A stretch of 64,000 nt of DNA from Tenacibaculum sp. 190524A02b. GTDB lineage: Bacteria; Bacteroidota; Bacteroidia; Flavobacteriales; Flavobacteriaceae. The notes under the pieces are model-generated. The model was not told where the DNA came from. It did no database searches and saw only the letters and a program-made list of their open reading frames with translations. The stretch spans positions 4,902,001 to 4,966,000 of the forward strand of contig NZ_OZ038525.1 of assembly GCF_964036645.1 (NCBI RefSeq). Reading direction: 5' to 3'. The position numbers and the translations under genes were made by a program. This document shows positions 58,974 to 64,000 of the stretch, in pieces (position 1 is the first letter of the stretch; the number at the start of each line of letters is the position of its first letter).

Positions 58974-59041
58974 GTTATTCCTACTCATAAGGCTTTTCGG
59001 AATCCGCCTCGTTTTTTATCGTAGTTTCTGAACTCTACATT
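58974..59041 (-). promoter_or_regulatory. Structured 5' leader copy C
   Basis: Same P1, linker and P2 (AGGC/GCCU) as copies B and D; loop AUUCC pairs with GGAAU near the 3' end. The 5' end lies about 10 bases from the stop codon of the upstream gene, so there is no space for a separate promoter. This copy must act inside an operon transcript or as a processing site. Confidence 0.62.
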
Positions 59042-59049
59042 TTAATTAT

Positions 59050-59406
59050 TTATTTAATAATTAAATCAACAACGGCATTACCATGAGGATCTAAAAGGTT
59101 AGCTGTAACTTCATACTTGGTAGTGTTTTCTTTTAACTTGGACTTGTTATTTTTTGAATAAGGAGCATCAACATATACCTTTATAGTACCTCCATCACTC
59201 ATTTCCCAAGTTTGGGTAAAATCTGTCCCTGTAGCACTTCCTTTAGCACCTTGACATTTTATACCTAATTGTCTTGTATGAGGTGGTACTGAGTATGGAC
59301 CTTCTTGAATTTTACCATAATCTACATCTGTAGAGTTAGGAGAAGCGATAGCATACGCATCTGTTTGGTTGTCTACTTGGATAATCCCTTTAACATTTTC
59401 TGACAT
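59050..59406 (-). CDS. Aegerolysin-like candidate (118 aa)
   Basis: 118 residues, no signal peptide, beta-rich. The segments YGKIQEGPYSVPPHTRQLGI, GSATGTDFTQTWEMSDGG and KVYVDAPYSKNN are in the order of aegerolysin landmarks (GK, GTeG-like, dxPxxxxN), small proteins that bind lipids and may form pores with partner proteins. Similarity is by eye and moderate; other beta-sandwich proteins are possible. No leader copy upstream; it follows the terminator of the 59506 gene. Confidence 0.42.
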   Translation of the reverse strand: MSENVKGIIQVDNQTDAYAIASPNSTDVDYGKIQEGPYSVPPHTRQLGIKCQGAKGSATGTDFTQTWEMSDGGTIKVYVDAPYSKNNKSKLKENTTKYEVTANLLDPHGNAVVDLIIK

Positions 59407-59473
59407 AATTTTGTGGTTTAATTAGTTAATTCTTAGTTTTTTTGATTTCAAGGGGGATTGTTGGTTTTTAAAA

Positions 59474-59498
59474 AAGCCTCTAGTTTAAATAGAGGCTT
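59474..59498 (-). terminator. Terminator after the 59506 gene
   Basis: AAGCCTCTA and TAGAGGCTT form a perfect 9-bp stem (7-nt loop), followed on the minus strand by TTTTTTAAAA. Confidence 0.88.
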
Positions 59499-59505
59499 AA
59501 AAGTT

Positions 59506-59988
59506 TTATTTTCTTTCTATCAATTCAATCTCATAGCCACCCTTTGCAGCAGCAATTAAATTTTCTCCTTTATTGCCCAATCTTGGATGTAAGGCTTCAG
59601 GTACTTTTGGGGCTACAGCGTAAAATTTACCACCATTTTCATGTTCAGGCTTCCAAGAAACTGCTAAACTGTCATTATTATTACCAAATATTCTACGGAA
59701 GCCATTTCTTAATCGGTAGTCTATTCTCTTACCTTTTTTCTTATCTCCATGAGGGTAGAATGCCCAAGTGTAATAGCCATCTTCTGCTAAACTTTTTGTA
59801 GATCTATTAATTAATACGGCATCATTTTCATTATCAACAATAATCATGTTTTCTTCCTTTTCAGGATCCGTATTTTTAGGATATCCAAGGTATTGCCCTT
59901 CGGCTAATTTCATGATGTACCTTTTGCCTTTTGGTCCTTTACTTAAAATTAAGTTTTCTGTTTCTTTGTTGGTTATCGTATTTTCCAT
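59506..59988 (-). CDS. Unknown protein, possibly beta-trefoil (160 aa)
   Basis: No signal peptide. RYIMKLAEGQYLGYPKNTDP and later AVSWKPEHENGGKFYAVAPK suggest a repeated-strand, lectin-like or beta-trefoil fold, but I cannot name a family. Ends in IELIERK. It carries leader copy D 22 bases upstream and its own terminator, so it is separately transcribed from the 59050 gene. Confidence 0.5.
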   Translation of the reverse strand: MENTITNKETENLILSKGPKGKRYIMKLAEGQYLGYPKNTDPEKEENMIIVDNENDAVLINRSTKSLAEDGYYTWAFYPHGDKKKGKRIDYRLRNGFRRIFGNNNDSLAVSWKPEHENGGKFYAVAPKVPEALHPRLGNKGENLIAAAKGGYEIELIERK

Positions 59989-60009
59989 TTTAATAAAATT
60001 TAAAAATTA

Positions 60010-60077
60010 GTTATTCCTATTCATAAGGCTTTTCGGAATTCGCCTCGTTTTTTATAGTAGTTTCTGAACTCTACGTT
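60010..60077 (-). promoter_or_regulatory. Structured 5' leader copy D
   Basis: P1 GUAGAGUUCAGAAACUAC, linker UAUAAAAAACG, P2 AGGC/GCCU with loop GAAUUCCGAAAA, 3' GGAAU pairing with AUUCC of the loop. Three base changes relative to copy C keep all pairs. The 3' end is 21 nt before the ATG at 59988. Confidence 0.6.
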
Positions 60078-60101
60078 TGGTTACTGTTAGAAAACTTTTG
60101 A

Positions 60102-60109
60102 TAGCGCTA
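60102..60109. promoter_or_regulatory. TAGCGCTA palindrome near leader copy D
   Basis: Second TAGCGCTA of the cluster, 28 bases upstream of leader D in transcription sense; compare 55233-55240. Not seen ahead of copies B and C. Confidence 0.35.
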
Positions 60110-60282
60110 TTTTCTCGTTCTCTGATATAAAATTACTTTTAAATACTAGGTTAAATGAGTTGGATGTTGTGAGTAAGCAATTTTGTGTTGTGAATAAGGA
60201 AGGTTTTAGAATGAAAACAAGAAAAATATAGTAGAAAAGTTTGTATACCTTTTTTTTCTCAGTAAAAAAAGGTGTATAGTTA

Positions 60283-60362
60283 GTGTACATGAAAAAATTG
60301 CGAGAAAAAAACGTGTACAACAGGTGTACACGAAAAAAAGTGATAAAACAATTTCGTGTACA
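60283..60362. promoter_or_regulatory. GTGTACA repeat cluster
   Basis: GTGTACA occurs at 60283, 60313, 60324 and 60356. The two middle copies form the inverted pair CGTGTACA/TGTACACG, and two are followed by a GAAAAAA run. The cluster lies between the LytTR regulator gene and leader D, so it may be where a regulator acts on the 59506 transcript. Confidence 0.5.
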
Positions 60363-60386
60363 GGATTTTATAGAGAAAAAAGTAGA

Positions 60387-61133
60387 TTACTTTAAAATAG
60401 AAAAGTTTTGAATAAGATTTTTGTATTTATCACTATAATAAATGAGATGGTTGTTCTTTAAACGTAAAGCATTTTCTGGAGGGGTAATTTCTTCAATAGC
60501 TTCAGTATTTACAATATACTTTCGGTGTATTTGTTTAAAGAAATCCTGATTTAAATATTGATTTACTTTACTAAGAGATATTTGAATGACAAACTTTTCT
60601 AGCTCTGTAATAATGTTACAATACCTATTTTCTACTTCAATGTAAATAATACTAGCCAGATTTACTTTTTTTAATGTATTCCTTTTCTTTATAAATAAAT
60701 AGTTATCACTAATAACCGTGTTTTCTTCAGTACTAGCATAAACATTAGGTTGTTCGTAGAACTTTTCAATGGCTATTTCAATAGCATATAAAACTTCTAA
60801 TTCATTAAAAGGTTTTAGTAAGTATCGAAAAGGCTTGGTTAACTTTGCTCGTTCAAATATTTGACGATCTTTAGATGAAGTTAAAAAAATAAATGGCTTT
60901 AAAGCATTTGGAACTGTAGAAATAGTTTCCGCAAAAGTAATACCTTCTGGATTTTCGCCTAAAAAAATATCAATCATTACCAAATCAACAGGTAACTGGT
61001 AAAATAGAGTTAAAGCCTCTTGGTAGTGAGTAGCAATGCCAACTACATGGTAGCTGTTTTTCTCAAGTACATTTTTTAACTCATTAGCTAAAATACTGTC
61101 ATCTTCAATAATTAAAATATTTACATTATCCAT
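60387..61133 (-). CDS. LytTR response regulator of the second two-component pair
   Basis: 248 residues from ATG 61133. Receiver with acidic pocket IIEDD and phospho-acceptor Asp in LVMIDIFLGENPEG, conserved Thr/Ser in FIFLTSSKDRQ and Lys in FRYLLKPFNE; LytTR domain with IKKRNTLKKVNLASIIYIEV and IHRKYIVNTEAI. Overlaps the kinase gene by 8 bases. A repeat cluster (60283-60362) lies just downstream of its stop. Confidence 0.9.
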   Translation of the reverse strand: MDNVNILIIEDDSILANELKNVLEKNSYHVVGIATHYQEALTLFYQLPVDLVMIDIFLGENPEGITFAETISTVPNALKPFIFLTSSKDRQIFERAKLTKPFRYLLKPFNELEVLYAIEIAIEKFYEQPNVYASTEENTVISDNYLFIKKRNTLKKVNLASIIYIEVENRYCNIITELEKFVIQISLSKVNQYLNQDFFKQIHRKYIVNTEAIEEITPPENALRLKNNHLIYYSDKYKNLIQNFSILK

Positions 61134-62856
61134 GAGTATTAGGTTTTTTAAATCCAATAATTATTTTAGTTCCTATACCTTCTTTACTTTTAATAGTAAA
61201 AGAGGCTAAATTTTTAGCAGCAAAAGATTTACATAATTGTATACCTAAGCCTGTTCCTATTTCTTCTTTGTTCTTTTTTTTAGTTAATAAATCAGTTTCT
61301 TTTAAAAGTTCTTTTACGGTTTCACTACTCATACCTATTCCAGTATCTTCAATAGTTAGGTAAATAGTTTTATCTATATCTTCTATATGAGTTACTATAG
61401 GAGTATTAGGCTTAGAAAATTTAATAGCATTATCCAATATGTTACGAATAATAATTTTAAGAGAGTCTAAATCAGCTAATATAAATGAAGCAGGAGGTAT
61501 GGTGTTTTTTAAGACAAGGTTTTTACTTTCTAATAAAGGTTTATAATTAAAAGCTACTTGTTGCATTACAGAATACAGGTCAATAGATTCAATATGAAAA
61601 TACAATTGTCTAGTTTGCATAGTAGCCCAATTTAAAAGGTTTTCTAATAAATTATAGGTGTTATTAGCAATAGATGCATTTTTAGTAACCAAAGTATCTA
61701 ACACAGTATAGTTTCTATTTTCAATTTCACTTAATAACTGTTTGTTACTTATTTTTAAAAGATTAACAGAAGAGCGTAAATCATGACTAACAATAGAAAA
61801 AAGTTTGTCTTTTGTTTGGTTAAGAGTGTTTAATTTTTCTTTTTGGGAAGTTATTATTTTATGGCTTTTACTTTTTTGAAAATAAAAATAAATGCCTAAT
61901 ATTAACAAAAGTAATAATAGAAATAAGGTAGTTAAAAGTCCTTTTTGTTGTGAGGCTTTTAATTTATTTTCTGTAGCTAAAAGGTCTATTTGTTTTTGTT
62001 TTTGAGTAATAGCTAACTTTTTTTCAAATTGAGCAACTGACCAGATTTTATGTTGATTGTTAAGTGAATCTTTCCATTTTTCAAATTCTTTTCTATATTT
62101 AAGTGCTTTAGCAAAATTTTTTCTATTTTCTTCTACTACAGCCATATTTAGAGAAGCTTTTCGCTTTATTTTATAGTCTGTAACTTTTTTAGAAAGTTGG
62201 TAAGCTTTTTCAAAATAAGGAATAGCTATGTTGTCTTTATATTGTTCATAATACACATTTGCTAAATCCATATAAGAACCTATTAAACGTAAAGTGTCTT
62301 TAGCTTGTTCTTGAAGTAAAATTGCTTTTGATAAATATTTTTCAGATTCCTTGAAGTTTGATAAATGGAAATAACTAATGCCTAAATCATGTATTACAGA
62401 ACTCTTGTTGTAATCAGTGACAGAATCAGGTAAGTTATTTAATTTTTCAAAGAAGAAAATGGCTTTTTGGTATTTACGTTCTTCTAAAGCAATACCACCA
62501 AGGTTTCTAGTGATTTTATAATAAAAGGGAAATGAAGGAGGTATCTTATTATATTCCTTTAAGGTTTCTTTGTAAAGTTTTTTTTTCATAAAGCTATAAC
62601 CACGCATATAATGAGTATAGTTAGTAGCATCTTTATGAATGTTTTTAATTAAAAACTTAGCAGAATAAATAAGTACTGAATCCCATTCTTTTTTTAAAAA
62701 AGAATGGGTTGTTTTTGTAAAGTCTTTATCTGTTATTTTTAGCTGATTTACTTTCTTAGAAAAGGAGAAAAAATATTTATCTTCTTTTTTTTGTGAAAAA
62801 ACTAATGTATAACAGCATAAGAACGTTAAAAGTAAAAACGTTTTATAACTAGTCAT
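61126..62856 (-). CDS. TPR sensor histidine kinase
   Basis: 576 residues with signal peptide (KTFLLLTFLCCYTLVFSQ). Tetratricopeptide repeats occupy about 85-245 (ETLKEYNKIPPSF, AIFFFEKLNNLPDS, YLSKAILLQEQAK), a membrane helix near 315-333, then HisKA with His in LFSIVSHDLRSSVNLL and an HATPase with DNAIKFS, DTGIGMS and GTGLGIQLC. It should transfer phosphate to the LytTR regulator. Its likely targets are the neighbouring leader-bearing genes. Confidence 0.9.
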   Translation of the reverse strand: MTSYKTFLLLTFLCCYTLVFSQKKEDKYFFSFSKKVNQLKITDKDFTKTTHSFLKKEWDSVLIYSAKFLIKNIHKDATNYTHYMRGYSFMKKKLYKETLKEYNKIPPSFPFYYKITRNLGGIALEERKYQKAIFFFEKLNNLPDSVTDYNKSSVIHDLGISYFHLSNFKESEKYLSKAILLQEQAKDTLRLIGSYMDLANVYYEQYKDNIAIPYFEKAYQLSKKVTDYKIKRKASLNMAVVEENRKNFAKALKYRKEFEKWKDSLNNQHKIWSVAQFEKKLAITQKQKQIDLLATENKLKASQQKGLLTTLFLLLLLLILGIYFYFQKSKSHKIITSQKEKLNTLNQTKDKLFSIVSHDLRSSVNLLKISNKQLLSEIENRNYTVLDTLVTKNASIANNTYNLLENLLNWATMQTRQLYFHIESIDLYSVMQQVAFNYKPLLESKNLVLKNTIPPASFILADLDSLKIIIRNILDNAIKFSKPNTPIVTHIEDIDKTIYLTIEDTGIGMSSETVKELLKETDLLTKKKNKEEIGTGLGIQLCKSFAAKNLASFTIKSKEGIGTKIIIGFKKPNTHG

Positions 62857-62873
62857 TAAAATAGTATCTATGT

Positions 62874-63419
62874 TTAATCAGTAGTTTGAACGCTAGTTTC
62901 TGTACCTCTAGACGTTTCAGGATCAATATTCCATATAAAAGTTTCTACGACTTTAATATCCTTTAAACTAACAGGCTTGGGTTTACCCTTAGGGAAATTG
63001 TTAGTACTATTGGTTTCAAAATTTACAGTATAGGCTCTGTATTTATTGGAGCTTTTTGTTAAAGAATTTAGTTGAGCTTCATCACAATAAATAAAAAACT
63101 GTAGTTTACATTCACCTAAGCTACTAATACAAAAAAGCTGATTTACTTTAATGTTATTTAAATCGTCTTCAGAATCAACAAAAAACAGAACATTTACTTT
63201 GATTACCCCATTTTCATCATCTATTGGCTCATATACTGCTTCTACTAGAGAAGGTAAAGGTTGCGTAAAGTTACTATGGTAGTTAATATTTCCAGAAGGA
63301 AAAACATTTATATATTCTCTACCATCATTAATTAATAGTTCACCAGGAGGGAAGATAATTTCTTTCTCAGAAATGTTAGTGATGCAAGTTGTTTTTGTTT
63401 GAATTTCAGTGTGTTTCAT
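62874..63419 (-). CDS. Unknown cytosolic protein (181 aa)
   Basis: No signal peptide. Acidic, mixed alpha/beta sequence (KEIIFPPGELLINDGREYIN, ECKLQFFIYCDEAQLNSLTK). It is 17 bases upstream of the kinase gene, so it probably belongs to its operon and may act with the two-component pair or be another cluster cargo. No family recognised. Confidence 0.5.
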   Translation of the reverse strand: MKHTEIQTKTTCITNISEKEIIFPPGELLINDGREYINVFPSGNINYHSNFTQPLPSLVEAVYEPIDDENGVIKVNVLFFVDSEDDLNNIKVNQLFCISSLGECKLQFFIYCDEAQLNSLTKSSNKYRAYTVNFETNSTNNFPKGKPKPVSLKDIKVVETFIWNIDPETSRGTETSVQTTD

Positions 63420-63840
63420 CTTTAGTTTAGTTAGTTAATCTTATTAAGATACATTAATTTTTTGACGTATAAAATAGTTGTATAGGGCAATTCAAAACTA
63501 TTTTAATGTAAAGAAGTGTAAAAAAATGTAAAAAAATGATTTTTTTTGGTAGGGTATATTAAAAGTTAATTGTTTTAACTGTGCGAATAGTATTTTTTTT
63601 GCTGTTTCCAAAATTAAAAATCTTATTAAAAAAGTGTTGTAAGATTACGATTAATTAGGTTTTTGATTAAAAAAAATGAAATATTATTTGTATAAGTGTT
63701 TTAAAAATACAATATTTGTAAATGTTTATTAGTCAATATTAAAGAATAACGCCTATAGAATATAATTACTTTTTATAAAAATAAATTTTACCCCTTAACC
63801 TAGAAGAGAGCTTATAGTTTTCTTCGTAAAAAGTAGTTAT
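63420..63840. other. AT-rich intergenic region before the sigma factor gene
   Basis: 421 bases without a credible gene. It contains A/T runs and a short direct repeat (TGTAAAAAAATG overlapping a second TAAAAAAATG near 63518-63540). It must hold the divergent promoters of the 62874 gene and the sigma factor gene, but no confident TAnnTTTG with a -33 TTG was found. Confidence 0.5.
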
Positions 63841-64000
63841 ATGAATACAAACGTTACCACTGATAGCGAATTAGTAAAGAATTACATTAACGGAAATGAG
63901 CTGGCTATAGAAATTTTAATCAAACGCCACCAACAAAGATTGTATAGCTTTATTTATAGCAAGATACAAAATAAAGATGCTACCGAAGATATTTTTCAAG
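63841..64000 (+). CDS. ECF-type RNA polymerase sigma factor, N-terminal part
   Basis: Truncated by the window end; 53 codons visible. TDSELVKNYINGNELAIEIL, followed by a helix rich in basic/aromatic residues (RHQQRLYSFIYSKIQNKDAT) and the start of the EDIFQ segment, is sigma70 region 2 of extracytoplasmic function sigma factors. Divergent from the minus-strand cluster. Confidence 0.85.
   Translation, partial: MNTNVTTDSELVKNYINGNELAIEILIKRHQQRLYSFIYSKIQNKDATEDIFQ

Noticed and set aside
58301..60077. Relation between TGTAG in leader hairpins and TGTAG in the phage array
   Set aside because: In the leaders it is one arm of a GUAG/CUAC stem in host DNA; no other shared sequence, so treated as coincidence.
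60087..60320. 77-aa minus-strand frame in the region before the LytTR gene
   Set aside because: Low-complexity Phe/Tyr-rich sequence spanning the repeat cluster and leader-proximal DNA, no start context; treated as non-coding.
60283..60362. GTGTACA as canonical LytTR binding sites
   Set aside because: The usual LytTR target is a pair of imperfect 9-bp direct repeats about one helical turn apart; these repeats do not fit it well, so only a possible link is proposed.

Overview
The window looks like a low-GC marine Flavobacteriaceae chromosome, most like Tenacibaculum or a close relative. This is inferred from gene content and composition; no marker gene names the genus. Supporting signs are the Bacteroidetes promoter -7 box TAnnTTTG, lipoproteins, a TonB receptor beside a HmuY-like lipoprotein, a type IX secretion sorting domain, LytTR two-component pairs, and translation starts without clear Shine-Dalgarno sequences.

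Region 1 (1 to about 30.7 kb) is a siphovirus-type prophage whose right end abuts the 3' end of a tRNA-Met(CAT) gene, with a tyrosine integrase there. The left end is not visible. Order: two tandem copies of a lipoprotein plus overlapping membrane-protein module (1-1840); a divergent CI/Cro-like switch (2036-2839); small early genes separated by attenuator-like hairpins; a replication initiator with an iteron cluster inside its gene, then a DnaB helicase; HNH endonuclease, small and large terminase; a serine recombinase preceded by a 34-bp dyad; a 4.7-kb array of about 16 small genes; HK97-type portal, protease and capsid; connectors; tail tube; tail chaperones with a convincing -1 frameshift site; tape measure; two large tip/fibre proteins; holin, endolysin and spanin candidates; integrase.

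The small-gene array (about 9476-14187) is the most unusual part of the prophage. Nearly every gene junction carries TGTAG (14 exact copies, several GTAG/GTAA variants) just before a start codon, and three whole gene units (270, 284 and 303 bp) are duplicated with both breakpoints exactly on that motif. This is a cassette-like architecture beside a serine recombinase.

Region 2 (30.9-54.5 kb) is host chromosome: a START-like protein, a class IV aminotransferase, YqgE/AlgH, a beta-propeller sensor kinase with LytTR regulator, small lipoproteins, a HAD protein, a desaturase, a probable heme/iron uptake locus (PepSY-flavodoxin reductase, DUF2271, ankyrin repeats, DUF6607-like, divergent TonB receptor and HmuY-like protein), a T9SS-exported FG-GAP protein that appears to share the receptor's control sequence, and UvrA.

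Region 3 (54.6-63.4 kb) is a minus-strand cluster of proteins without signal peptides (DUF1842-like, bicovalent-FAD oxidase, GH18 chitinase-like, an aegerolysin-like candidate, two unknowns), then a LytTR regulator and TPR histidine kinase. Four of these genes have the same roughly 65-nt leader upstream. It folds as a hairpin plus a second hairpin whose loop can pair with a segment 17-23 nt before the start codon, with partial covariation. I find no known riboswitch that matches it. The window ends inside an ECF sigma factor gene.
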